From Manganitrophus sp963718695 (GTDB taxonomy: Bacteria; Nitrospirota; Nitrospiria; SBBL01; Manganitrophaceae): a DNA stretch of 64,000 bases. The translations under genes and the position numbers were made by a program. Shown piece after piece: positions 1-8,456 of the stretch (positions are counted from its first letter, which is position 1; each line of letters opens with the position of its first letter). Under the pieces are notes generated by a model. It was given only the letters and a program-made list of their open reading frames with translations. It was not told the origin of the DNA and did not search any database. Location of the stretch: the NCBI GenBank assembly GCA_963718695.1, contig OY970371.1, forward strand, positions 2,728,001 to 2,792,000. The letters are read 5' to 3'.

Positions 1-1
1 C

Positions 2-1909
2 AGGGGAGAGGTCCGAGACCTTGCTGAACCGGAGGGAACCAATGCGGTCCCGAATGCGCGGCTCTCGGTTCTGGGGACCCAAAAACGCTTCAACGCCGAC
101 CCTTCCGGCCGGTTTGATCTCTCTCTCGACAGCAACAGCCGATTCATCGTTCGTGCCGAAAAAGAAGGCTACCTCCCCTCTTACAATTATCAGGTGGAGA
201 CGTCGGCAAGGAGTCGGATCTCCCCTTCTGCTCCTCTTTGGACGATTTCGGCGGGCAAAGCCGACCTCCTGGCCCAAGAGGCCGGCCTCTCCCTTCCCCG
301 CCAAGGGGGACTCTTGGCGGGGAAGGTTCAGGTTCGCGGATTTGATGAGTCTGGAGCGTCCATTGCAAAATTGCAGGCTCCCGCACAAAACCTCCGTACC
401 GGCTTCTTGGATCAAGACCCTTATATCGACCTCTCGTCGGTGTCGAATCAAGGGCAAATGACACTCCTTTTCGGAATGGGTGAGGGTCAATTTACATCCT
501 CTCCATCGACACAGCTGCGGTACAGAGCGCGTCCTCAAGCGCCTGGAGAAAACCAAGATTTACTGGACCTGGCCTCCGTGCAGTCCGTCGAGGTAGGAGA
601 CTTCAACCTGGACGGCCGCGCCGATATGGTTGTCCTGGGAGATGGCAAGCTGATTTTCTTTCCGGGAGGCCGGATCAACGGATTCGACGAAGGGACGGAG
701 AATCCGGAGCCCCTCTTTGATTCCACAAAACCTCCCAAGGTGATGACCGTTGCGGAGCTCAACGGAGACGGCTATCCCGATCTGGTCGTTGCGGTCGGCG
801 GACAGAATCCTCTGCTCCGTCTGATCAATCAAACCAACGGCGCGTTCGCGCCGTTTGAAGCAGCCACCGGAGCGGAAGATCCGTCCGGCACTTGTGGAAA
901 TAATCCGACGGCAATCGCTCTCCGGCAGGCCGGACCGGCCGTGATTGATCTGTTGATTGCCGACGTGGATCGCGGCCTTTGCGACCTCACATTTGATAAC
1001 GTGGGGATACCCACCAATGCGACAATTAGCCTTTCTCTCCCGTCGGGCGTCTCCCCCGCCGATGTGATTGAGATCAAGACCGCTTTCCTCGACTCGGACA
1101 ATATTCCCGATTTTCTTCTCCTGCACAAAACAGGAGGAGCGTTCTTCCTCGGTCTGCCGCCGGCACAGGTTCAGGGCACGCCGACGACCAACACCGCCTT
1201 TCTCCCCGCGTTTGATCTGCCCGGTTTCACCCCGACGGGCATCCTTCTTACCGATGTGAACCGCGACAGCAGGATCGACCTGATTGTAAAAGGGGCAGGA
1301 GGCGCCCGCCTCTTCATCGGGAACGGGGGGGGAATATTTGGATCTCCGACCGATATCTCTTCCTCTCCGGTCGTCGACATCGTCCTTGCCGACATCGACG
1401 AAAATGGAAAGGAAGACCTCATTCTCTCCAGAAGCGATGGAACGCTCCAATTATCCCGCGGATCGGAACGCCCACAGGAAGGGGTCCGGGTCGAAGCAAG
1501 AAATGAGGCGGGTGTGCCGGTCGGTCAGGTGGCTTATCTGGATGAGGCCGGAGAGATCGCTTCGGACGCCGGGGCAACGACGAAAAGCGGCCGATTTATT
1601 TTCTTTAATGTTCCGGCCGGGTTCATGCACCTGATCGCGTCGGAGGGGGGGTCGGGGAACGCCCTGGTGACCGCCTATTCGGAAGGCCTCTCTTACACTC
1701 ATTTAAACATCAACCCGATCCCGCCGATGACGGTGATGTTGGATGGGCAGGTGATCAACCCGACCACAGCGGATACGGCCGGCCTCCCCGTAGAGGATAT
1801 CAAAATCAACTCGCTGGGAACGACGGCTGCAACGATATCGGGCGTAGAGGGAAGATATCAGCTCCACCTCGGGGCCAACAGCGAACATATCTTAAAGCTC
1901 GATCCCTAG
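2..1909 (+). CDS. Secreted FG-GAP/VCBS repeat protein, 5' end outside window
   Basis: The reading frame is open from the first bases of the window, so the N-terminus is missing. The visible part begins with a carboxypeptidase-regulatory-like beta-sandwich (NADPSGRFDLSL). It continues with several FG-GAP/VCBS-type repeats carrying calcium-loop signatures such as DFNLDGRADMVV, ELNGDGYPDLVV, DVNRDSRIDLIV and DIDENGKEDLIL. A second regulatory-like fold follows near the C-terminus (SGRFIFFNVPAGF). Such proteins are usually exported and fold as beta-propellers that bind ligands or surfaces; no enzymatic motif is visible. A GTG at 194 could be taken as a start, but the in-frame upstream residues clearly continue the fold. 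The gene ends convergently with the methyltransferase at 1995, separated by a large inverted repeat. Confidence 0.8.
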   Translation, partial: RGEVRDLAEPEGTNAVPNARLSVLGTQKRFNADPSGRFDLSLDSNSRFIVRAEKEGYLPSYNYQVETSARSRISPSAPLWTISAGKADLLAQEAGLSLPRQGGLLAGKVQVRGFDESGASIAKLQAPAQNLRTGFLDQDPYIDLSSVSNQGQMTLLFGMGEGQFTSSPSTQLRYRARPQAPGENQDLLDLASVQSVEVGDFNLDGRADMVVLGDGKLIFFPGGRINGFDEGTENPEPLFDSTKPPKVMTVAELNGDGYPDLVVAVGGQNPLLRLINQTNGAFAPFEAATGAEDPSGTCGNNPTAIALRQAGPAVIDLLIADVDRGLCDLTFDNVGIPTNATISLSLPSGVSPADVIEIKTAFLDSDNIPDFLLLHKTGGAFFLGLPPAQVQGTPTTNTAFLPAFDLPGFTPTGILLTDVNRDSRIDLIVKGAGGARLFIGNGGGIFGSPTDISSSPVVDIVLADIDENGKEDLILSRSDGTLQLSRGSERPQEGVRVEARNEAGVPVGQVAYLDEAGEIASDAGATTKSGRFIFFNVPAGFMHLIASEGGSGNALVTAYSEGLSYTHLNINPIPPMTVMLDGQVINPTTADTAGLPVEDIKINSLGTTAATISGVEGRYQLHLGANSEHILKLDP

Positions 1910-1913
1910 ACAG

Positions 1914-2007
1914 CGTTATCCGTTAAAAGTTAAACGTGAAAACCAAAAGAAAGAACAGTCTATCTCTTTTAGCTTCACGACCAACGAATCCCGTTTAACG
2001 GATAACG
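1914..2007. repeat. 94-bp palindromic element with perfect 14-bp arms
   Basis: The arms CGTTATCCGTTAAA (1914-1927) and TTTAACGGATAACG (1994-2007) are perfect inverted repeats. Inside them, CGTGAA and TTCACG can extend the stem. The element sits between two convergent genes and its right arm forms the last codons and stop of the methyltransferase gene. It may work as a bidirectional terminator or be a small dispersed repeat. Confidence 0.6.
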
Positions 2008-2765
2008 AATTCCTCCTTTCGAGCGACAATGAGGATTTGATTACACAGATGATTAAATGGGAAAAAGTCGAGACGCCGACCTAAGGTATATCCGAGTTGG
2101 GGATTGACTTTCGCAATTCGCCCCAGACCGGGAAGCATCACTCCGACTTTCTTAACAATGGTCATCCCTTGGAATAATTCTCGTACCTGGCGCGGCCAGA
2201 TCACGAGATGATCGCGACGCCATGCCCAGAGGAAAAGTCCGGCAAAAGGGCTGTTGAATTCGACGATAAACGTTCCGCCCGGCTTTAAGACACGACGCAC
2301 TTCTTGAAGAATCGCCTTCTGCATCTCAAATGGGAGAATGTGAAAAAAGCGAATGGAGACGATTTTATCGAAGGTATTATCCTTGTAAGGAAGCTGAAGC
2401 CCATCGGCTAAATGAAAGGACACATTCGTGAGCTCCTTTTCAGCGACCTTCTCCCTGGCCCGTTCGATCATCTTCCAGGTCAGGTCGGCGCCAAAGATCG
2501 AAACGCCCTTTTCTGCCAGTCCCACGGAAACCCTACCCGTCCCCGTTGCCAGATCCAGGATGCGGTCTCCCTCCTTCGCCTCTAACTGATCGAAGATAAT
2601 CTGATTCGACAGCTCTGCGTAGAACTGGCCCGCCTGATGAGAAAAGCGCTTTGAATCATAGACTTCCGCTTCCTTTGTATAGTCGGCCTGCTTGACGCTC
2701 CGATAGGCTTCCATTCCAATTTTTTTTGAATCAATCACAACATTCCTTGCATAGCTATCCTTCAT
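1995..2765 (-). CDS. Class I SAM-dependent methyltransferase (UbiE/Methyltransf_11 type)
   Basis: A 256-residue cytoplasmic protein with the Rossmann-like methyltransferase fold. Motif I is DLATGTGRV, which binds S-adenosylmethionine. It is followed by the acidic ribose-binding position in GADLT, motif II around FDKIVSIRF, and the post-motif RVLKPGGTFIVEF. The substrate cannot be told; the fold resembles UbiE and other small-molecule methyltransferases. The ATG at 2765 is preferred over the one at 2771 because GGGGAG lies six bases upstream of it. The neighbouring genes metK and ahcY make and recycle its cofactor, but accD lies between, so this is proximity only. Confidence 0.8.
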   Translation of the reverse strand: MKDSYARNVVIDSKKIGMEAYRSVKQADYTKEAEVYDSKRFSHQAGQFYAELSNQIIFDQLEAKEGDRILDLATGTGRVSVGLAEKGVSIFGADLTWKMIERAREKVAEKELTNVSFHLADGLQLPYKDNTFDKIVSIRFFHILPFEMQKAILQEVRRVLKPGGTFIVEFNSPFAGLFLWAWRRDHLVIWPRQVRELFQGMTIVKKVGVMLPGLGRIAKVNPQLGYTLGRRLDFFPFNHLCNQILIVARKEEFVIR

Positions 2766-2879
2766 GAACATCTCCCCTACAAATAATTTAAATAGAAGGA
2801 TCCAAGCTTATTTAAAACAAGCATAGCACGTTGGCTGCTGCTGAAGGAAGTGTGCAGTTCTAAAGGGGGGCTTGAAAAG

Positions 2880-3710
2880 CTAAAAAAAGGATAAAACGCG
2901 AATGAGGGTCTCTCGGAGCTGCTTTCTCTCGACGATCATGTCGATCATTCCATGTTCTAGAAGAAACTCAGCCCGCTGAAAACCTTCCGGAAGCTGCTGC
3001 TTGATGGTTTTTTCAATGACCCGAGGCCCGGCAAAGCCGATGAGGGATTTCGGTTCGGCGATGATGATATCCCCCAGCATCGCAAAGCTGGCGGTGACAC
3101 CGCCGAAGGTCGGATCGGTGAGGATAGAAATATAGGGGACCTTCTCTTCCTGGAGGCGGGCGATGGCGGCGCTCGTCTTCGCCATCTGCATCAAGGAGAG
3201 AATCCCCTCCTGCATCCGGGCCCCCCCTGAAGCGGAGAAAAGAATCAGCGGAAGGTGCTTCTCCTTTGCCCGCTCAATGCCGCGCGTCAATTTCTCACCA
3301 ACAACCGAGCCCATGCTGCCGGCCATAAAGGCAAAGTTGAGGACACCGAGCGTGACCGCGCGGTGATTGATCTCCCCATCGCCGATCACCAGGGCATCGA
3401 GCTGTCCGGTTTTTTCTTGGTTCGCTTTCAGACGGTCTTTATATTTGGCAGAGTCTTTGAAATGAAGCGGGTCCAGCGGGGCGAGAGAAGAATCCAACTC
3501 TTTGAAGCTTCCCTCATCGACCACCATCGCAATCCGCTCTTCGACGGAAATGGGAAAATGGTAGTCGCACTTGGGGCAGACCTTCGCGTTCCGCTCGAGC
3601 TCTTTTCGGTAAATGATCTCGCGACAGTTGTTGCACTTGACCCAAAGCCCTTCCGGGATTTTGATCTTTTTCGCCTCTCCGGGCTGCCGTTCTTTTTTAA
3701 ACCAAGCCAT
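2880..3710 (-). CDS. accD: Acetyl-CoA carboxylase carboxyltransferase subunit beta
   Basis: AccD forms, with AccA, the carboxyltransferase that moves CO2 from carboxybiotin to acetyl-CoA, giving malonyl-CoA for fatty-acid synthesis. The 276-residue protein has the family's N-terminal zinc ribbon (Cys26, Cys29, Cys45, Cys48; CNNC and CPKC). The crotonase-like core includes SASGGARMQEG and DPTFGGVTASFA, and GFAGPRVIE follows. Length is typical for bacterial AccD. It stands alone here: no accA, folC or trpF lies beside it, although folC is a common partner elsewhere. The upstream terminator at 3735-3782 separates it from ahcY. Confidence 0.96.
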   Translation of the reverse strand: MAWFKKERQPGEAKKIKIPEGLWVKCNNCREIIYRKELERNAKVCPKCDYHFPISVEERIAMVVDEGSFKELDSSLAPLDPLHFKDSAKYKDRLKANQEKTGQLDALVIGDGEINHRAVTLGVLNFAFMAGSMGSVVGEKLTRGIERAKEKHLPLILFSASGGARMQEGILSLMQMAKTSAAIARLQEEKVPYISILTDPTFGGVTASFAMLGDIIIAEPKSLIGFAGPRVIEKTIKQQLPEGFQRAEFLLEHGMIDMIVERKQLRETLIRVLSFF

Positions 3711-3734
3711 AGCTCATCATTCTAACAGAATTTA

Positions 3735-3782
3735 GAAAAAAGGAGCCAGAAACCAGATGGTATATCCTGGATTCTGGCTCCT
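3735..3782 (-). terminator. Rho-independent terminator after ahcY
   Basis: On the minus strand AGGAGCCAGAA and TTCTGGCTCCT form an 11-bp stem. An inner CCAG/CTGG helix extends it, and six T residues follow. It lies just downstream of the ahcY stop codon. Confidence 0.85.
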
Positions 3783-3811
3783 GAATTCCAAACTTCTGCG
3801 ATCTGCTTTAT

Positions 3812-5068
3812 TTAGGTCCCCATCTCCCAGGAGGCGAGATACTTCTCTTGTTCCTTGGTCAGTTTGTCGATCTTAACCCCCATCCCCTCCAGCTTGAGGC
3901 GCGCAATTTCCGCGTCGATCTTCGGCGGCACGGGGTAGACCTTCTTCTCAAGGTTCTTATGCTGTTTAACAAGATACTCTGCGGAGAGGGCCTGGTTGGC
4001 AAAGCTCATATCCATCACGCTGGAAGGATGTCCTTCAGCCGAAGCAAGGTTGATCAAGCGCCCTTCGCCGAGGAGGTTGACTTTCCTTCCGTCCGAAAGA
4101 GTATATTCATCGACAAACTCCCGGATGGTCCGCTTCCGCTTGGAGAGTTTCTCGAGGGCAGGAATGTCGATCTCGACATTGAAGTGGCCCGAATTGCAGA
4201 CAATCGCGCCATCCTTCATCACCTCAAAATGCTCTTTCCGGATGACCTTGATATCGCCGGTGACGGTGATGAAGAAATCGCCGATCTGAGCCGCTTCCGA
4301 CATCGGCATCACCCGATAGCCGTCCATCACTGCTTCAATCGCCTTTAATGGATCGATCTCGGTGACGATGACATTTCCCCCCATTCCGGCCGCCCGCATC
4401 GCGATCCCACGGCCGCACCAGCCGTAGCCGACGACGACCACCACCGATCCAGCGACCATCCGATTGGTGGCGCGCAGAACGCCGTCCATCGTGCTCTGGC
4501 CGGTCCCATAGCGGTTATCGAAGAAATGTTTGGTGCTGGCATCATTGACTGAGATGACCGGGAATTTCAAAACCCCCTTCGCCGCCATGCTTCGAAGGCG
4601 AATGACGCCGGTGGTTGTCTCCTCGGTTCCCCCGATGAGGTTGGGGATCAACTGCTTCTGTTCCGAGAGAATGGTGGAGACCAAGTCGGCCCCATCGTCC
4701 ATCGTGATCATCGGCTTGTGCGCCAGAGCCGATTGGATATGCTTGTAGTAGGTCTTATTATCCTCTCCCTTGATTGCAAAGGTCGCGATCTGATAATGAT
4801 CGACCAGCGTCGCGGCGACATCATCCTGGGTCGAAAGAGGATTGGAGGCGCAGAGAACCACATCGGCCCCGCCTGCCTTGAGGGTATCCATCAAATTGGC
4901 CGTCTCGGTGGTGACATGGAGACAGGCCGAGATGCGCACGCCTGCAAGGGGCTTTTCCTTCTTAAACCGCTTTTTGATCAAGCGAAGCACCGGCATGCTC
5001 TGCTCCGCCCATTCCATTCGAAGCTTTCCTTTTTCACTCAGCTTGATATCTTTAATATCGTAGTCCAT
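3812..5068 (-). CDS. ahcY: Adenosylhomocysteinase
   Basis: AhcY reversibly hydrolyses S-adenosylhomocysteine, the by-product of methyl transfer, to adenosine and homocysteine using tightly bound NAD. The 418-residue protein has the family's N-terminal substrate region (ACLHVTTETANL). Downstream are the EETTTGV segment and the NAD-binding Rossmann motif GYGWCGRGIA at about residues 210-220. The end (GMGVKIDKLT) matches the C-terminal NAD-contacting segment. It follows metK on the same strand after 189 bases, so the two form a methyl-cycle block. No SAH riboswitch consensus was found upstream. Confidence 0.97.
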   Translation of the reverse strand: MDYDIKDIKLSEKGKLRMEWAEQSMPVLRLIKKRFKKEKPLAGVRISACLHVTTETANLMDTLKAGGADVVLCASNPLSTQDDVAATLVDHYQIATFAIKGEDNKTYYKHIQSALAHKPMITMDDGADLVSTILSEQKQLIPNLIGGTEETTTGVIRLRSMAAKGVLKFPVISVNDASTKHFFDNRYGTGQSTMDGVLRATNRMVAGSVVVVVGYGWCGRGIAMRAAGMGGNVIVTEIDPLKAIEAVMDGYRVMPMSEAAQIGDFFITVTGDIKVIRKEHFEVMKDGAIVCNSGHFNVEIDIPALEKLSKRKRTIREFVDEYTLSDGRKVNLLGEGRLINLASAEGHPSSVMDMSFANQALSAEYLVKQHKNLEKKVYPVPPKIDAEIARLKLEGMGVKIDKLTKEQEKYLASWEMGT

Positions 5069-5257
5069 TCCTTCTCCATCATATGCTAAAGGTGAATTCT
5101 AGAACGTCTGATTCCCCTACTCTCGGTCGAGAATAGAGAGTTACTTCATCGACCGATGAGAAACCAGTCAAAGTGGTTACTTTAAGTTACCATGAAGAAT
5201 TAGTTTCTCATCCATCCATTGCTGATTCGGAAATTCATTCCGCCAGACAACGGCGGA

Positions 5258-6409
5258 TTAAACTGCAGCCGCTTTTCTGATCGCATCGGCCAAATCTGTT
5301 TTCTCCCAGGTAAAATCGGGATCGTTCCGTCCAAAGTGGCCATAGGCGGCGGTCTTTTTATAAATGGCGCGGCGAAGTTTTAAATGTTCGATAATCCCGC
5401 GCGGGGTCATGGGGAAATGATCGCGGACTAACTTGACCAATTTGTCCTGAGCAATCTTCCCAGTCTGTTTGGTATCGACCAAGATGGAAACCGGGTCAGC
5501 AACACCGATGGCATATGCAAGCTGGACTTCGCAGCGCTCCGCGATGCCGGCCGCCACCAAGTTTTTGGCGATATAACGGGCCATATAGGAGGCCGATCGA
5601 TCAACCTTGGAAGGATCCTTTCCTGAGAAAGCGCCTCCGCCATGACTTCCGACGCCGCCATAGGTATCGACAATAATCTTCCTGCCGGTTAATCCGGTAT
5701 CACCTTGCGGACCACCGATGACGAATCGTCCGGTCGGGTTGATATGATAAATAATACTCTCTTCATCGAGGAGTTCCGGCGGAATGACTGGTTTGATGAC
5801 CTTCTCGATGATATCTTCCCGAAGCTCTTTTAAAGTAATATCGGGGCTATGTTGTGTCGAGACGACGATGGTTGTCACCCGAGTCGGCTTTCCATCCCGG
5901 TATTCTACTGTCACCTGGGATTTCCCATCCGGCCGGAGATAAGGGAGGATGTCCCCTTTTCTCAATTCCGTCAGTCGTTTCGTGATCTTATGGGCAAGGA
6001 GAATCGGCATCGGCATCAACTCCGGGGTCTCATTGGTCGCGTAGCCGAACATGAGCCCCTGATCCCCGGCGCCTCCCGTGTCAACCCCCATCGCGATGTC
6101 CGGCGACTGGCTGTGGATCGAGGTAATTACGGCGCAGGTTTCATAGTCGAAACCGTACTTCGCCCGGGTGTATCCAACCTGCTTAATCGTCTCTCGGACG
6201 ATATCAGGGATCTCGACATAACAGGAGGTCGTGATCTCCCCTGCCACAAAGGCAAGACCGGTGGTTACAATCGCCTCGCAAGCGACACGACAGGTTGGAT
6301 CTTGGCCGATAATGGCGTCTAAAACGGCATCGGAGATCTGATCGGCAATCTTATCCGGGTGTCCCTCCGTAACCGATTCCGATGTGAACAAAAAATTCAA
6401 ACGACTCAT
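5258..6409 (-). CDS. metK: S-adenosylmethionine synthase
   Basis: MetK makes S-adenosylmethionine from methionine and ATP. The 383-residue protein shows the ATP/methionine signature GHPDKIADQISDA near residues 16-28, GAGDQGLMFGYA near 115, and the glycine-rich loop GGGAFSGKDPSKVDRS near 265. All are hallmarks of the family, and length is typical. A good ribosome site (GGAGG) lies seven bases before the ATG. The leader upstream contains nested inverted repeats but no SAM riboswitch class that I recognise. Confidence 0.97.
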   Translation of the reverse strand: MSRLNFLFTSESVTEGHPDKIADQISDAVLDAIIGQDPTCRVACEAIVTTGLAFVAGEITTSCYVEIPDIVRETIKQVGYTRAKYGFDYETCAVITSIHSQSPDIAMGVDTGGAGDQGLMFGYATNETPELMPMPILLAHKITKRLTELRKGDILPYLRPDGKSQVTVEYRDGKPTRVTTIVVSTQHSPDITLKELREDIIEKVIKPVIPPELLDEESIIYHINPTGRFVIGGPQGDTGLTGRKIIVDTYGGVGSHGGGAFSGKDPSKVDRSASYMARYIAKNLVAAGIAERCEVQLAYAIGVADPVSILVDTKQTGKIAQDKLVKLVRDHFPMTPRGIIEHLKLRRAIYKKTAAYGHFGRNDPDFTWEKTDLADAIRKAAAV

Positions 6410-6420
6410 AACATTCCTCC

Positions 6421-6486
6421 TTCTGTTGAGGCCTGGATCCGCCCCTCAACGATCTGTTCTCTTCCGCCCATCCCAGACGGATCACC
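6421..6486 (-). promoter_or_regulatory. metK leader with nested inverted repeats
   Basis: Between metK and its upstream terminator, GTTGAGG (6425-6431) pairs with CCTCAAC (6444-6450). Alternatively, GATCCG (6436-6441) can pair with CGGATC (6478-6483). The two pairings overlap in space. No match to the SAM-I, SAM-II, SAM-III or SAH riboswitch consensus could be seen, so a regulatory role is only a possibility. Confidence 0.3.
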
Positions 6487-6584
6487 TCATGGAAGGGCAT
6501 AGAAATTGGTTGATTATAACTCGAATAAAAGCTGGAATCAAAGCTTTTCTATTACTCTTAGAGAAGAAAAATTCTTTAGTAAAC

Positions 6585-6623
6585 AAAAAGGGTGGATACA
6601 ATCTTCCTGTATCCACCCTTTTT
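6585..6623 (-). terminator. Strong terminator of the bd-like oxidase operon
   Basis: A perfect 16-bp inverted repeat (GGGTGGATACA with its complement, flanked by A5 and T5) encloses a 7-base loop. It lies 20 bases after the last gene of the oxidase operon. Because both flanks are A/T tracts it could work on either strand. Confidence 0.9.
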
Positions 6624-6643
6624 GATACATTTATCTACTTCAG

Positions 6644-8395
6644 TTAAGCGTTCTCTATTTTCTTTTTACGCGCTGCGTAGAGGACCAATCCCTCCAACAG
6701 AACGACCACTCCCGCCACGATGGGAGGAATCACGTAAACCTTGCCAGGAACGGGGGGCTCCATCATCAGATAATAATAAGTCGAGAGAGCCATCTTTCCG
6801 CCGAACTCGCCGGCATCACCATCCCAGGCAAAAAAGACGAGCGGGATGTTTTGACCCATTTCAAGCTGGGCATCGTGCTCCGTATCTTCGGTCTTGAGAG
6901 CCCGTTTCATCACGAGCTGCCACCGGCCATTGGTCCACTTGGCATTTTCGACTTTGAGATTTTTGTTAGCTTCTTTTACTGAGATCTTCTCAAGGCCGTG
7001 ACCGGTTAATTCTTTTGCAGAACCGTCGGATTCCCACTTCCAGATATCGGTTCCCCGCTTCGCATCGCCATGGATGAAGTACGGCTTTTCCGGTGGCGGA
7101 AGTTGCTGCCATTTCTCCGCAAACTGGATTGCGATCGCATCGTTATAAACCCCTTTGGGTTCGGGGTTCACATCTTTTAAAGGACCCGCCTGACCGTCGT
7201 TTTCATGCGTCAGGTTGGTTGAATTAATCGCCGGGAAGGCATCCGATGAGATTCGCTTTGCATCATAGACTGCCTCTTTGTTTTCATCCAGATGACTCTC
7301 GGTCCGGTCGTTCCATTCCAAGAGAAATGCAACCTCTTTGTCGTTAAAGAGAGACCGGAAACGAATATCATCGACCGTCCGAAGGAAGTGACGCGGAGGC
7401 TGGATAATCTGGCTCGCCATACCGATATACTGCGCGGGCAACTCCTGCCATTTCGGGTCATTTGGATCGCTCGGGAGATCCCCCTCGGCCACAAATCGAG
7501 ATTTGAGGACGAATTGAATTGCCGGCTTGGCCGTCTGCGGGTCCATCGGATACTTTTGGGAAAGCGACATCACGAAGTTCGCTACATGCCACCGTTCTTC
7601 TGGAGTAAGCTCATCCGCGAAAGAGGGCATCGGCGTTCCATTCAATCCTGTCGAAATCTCACGGAAGATATTTCGTGGATTAAAAGGGTCACGCCGGTTT
7701 CCTCTTAAATTCCAAGGCTTCGTCAAATCGGCGGGAAAAATCGGAAAGCCCCAATCATCCTTCTGTGTGAGGTTCCCATTTCCGCGTCCTTCAACACCGT
7801 GACATTCGACGCATTTTGCCTTCGTCATGTAGATTTCCTGTCCCAATTTAATACTTTCTTCGGAGGACGGGATCTGCTTTCCATAATCGATCACGTTGAG
7901 GGCTTCGTCCGGATCGTCAAATTTACGATCCTTTACAAGCTCTGTCTTAACAAAGGAGATGACCTGTTTTCTCTCTTTTTCGTTGAGAATTTCTCCCCAG
8001 GGAGGCATCGCAGAACCCGAAAGACCATGGGTCACACTCAAGAAAAGATCCTCATCGGTTGGCAGCTCGCCACTCGCCGTATGACGGATTTTAAATGTTC
8101 CCTGATTGAAGTTCCTTGGCTTTGTAGCCAACCGAATCGCCGAGGGACCGTCTCCCGCCCCATCCGGACCGTGACACCAGACACATTTTCGGAAGTAAAT
8201 CGCTTTTCCCGCTTCGACATCCTCCGCGGACGGCTTTGGCGGTGCATATTTTCCTGGCTTCGGTTCCAAATTCTGCTGCGCCTCCACATTTCCGACCCAG
8301 AGCGTACCCGAGACGGCAAGGAAGAGGCCTGTTAAACCAGCTGCGATCGTCTTAACAGCGAGCCGGTTCATTTCTTGATTGAGTTTTCCCCTCAT
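6644..8395 (-). CDS. Dihaem cytochrome c fused to an ethylbenzene-dehydrogenase-like haem-b domain
   Basis: Last gene of the bd-like oxidase operon. The ATG at 8395 is chosen because GAGGGGGG precedes it and it gives a clean signal peptide ending near VEAQQ; an upstream in-frame ATG at 8500 would run into the preceding gene. The 583-residue exported protein has two class I cytochrome c domains with CVWCH (about 71-75) and CVECH (about 195-199). Roughly residues 320-545 resemble the EB_dh/NxrC haem-b domain, and a C-terminal membrane anchor (VAGVVVLLEGLVLYAA) precedes a basic tail. It probably sits in the periplasm and passes electrons to or from the oxidase. The donor is unknown. Confidence 0.8.
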   Translation of the reverse strand: MRGKLNQEMNRLAVKTIAAGLTGLFLAVSGTLWVGNVEAQQNLEPKPGKYAPPKPSAEDVEAGKAIYFRKCVWCHGPDGAGDGPSAIRLATKPRNFNQGTFKIRHTASGELPTDEDLFLSVTHGLSGSAMPPWGEILNEKERKQVISFVKTELVKDRKFDDPDEALNVIDYGKQIPSSEESIKLGQEIYMTKAKCVECHGVEGRGNGNLTQKDDWGFPIFPADLTKPWNLRGNRRDPFNPRNIFREISTGLNGTPMPSFADELTPEERWHVANFVMSLSQKYPMDPQTAKPAIQFVLKSRFVAEGDLPSDPNDPKWQELPAQYIGMASQIIQPPRHFLRTVDDIRFRSLFNDKEVAFLLEWNDRTESHLDENKEAVYDAKRISSDAFPAINSTNLTHENDGQAGPLKDVNPEPKGVYNDAIAIQFAEKWQQLPPPEKPYFIHGDAKRGTDIWKWESDGSAKELTGHGLEKISVKEANKNLKVENAKWTNGRWQLVMKRALKTEDTEHDAQLEMGQNIPLVFFAWDGDAGEFGGKMALSTYYYLMMEPPVPGKVYVIPPIVAGVVVLLEGLVLYAARKKKIENA

Positions 8396-8456
8396 GGTAG
8401 TAAGTCCCCCCTCAATTAAACCGATTGGGAATAAGATATTTGAATGAAGTTTTAGC

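Noticed and set aside
5069..5257. SAH riboswitch before ahcY
   Set aside because: The spacer has no match to the conserved CCGAGGAGCG core; only an imperfect GGTTACTTTAAGTTACC palindrome (5175-5191) is visible.
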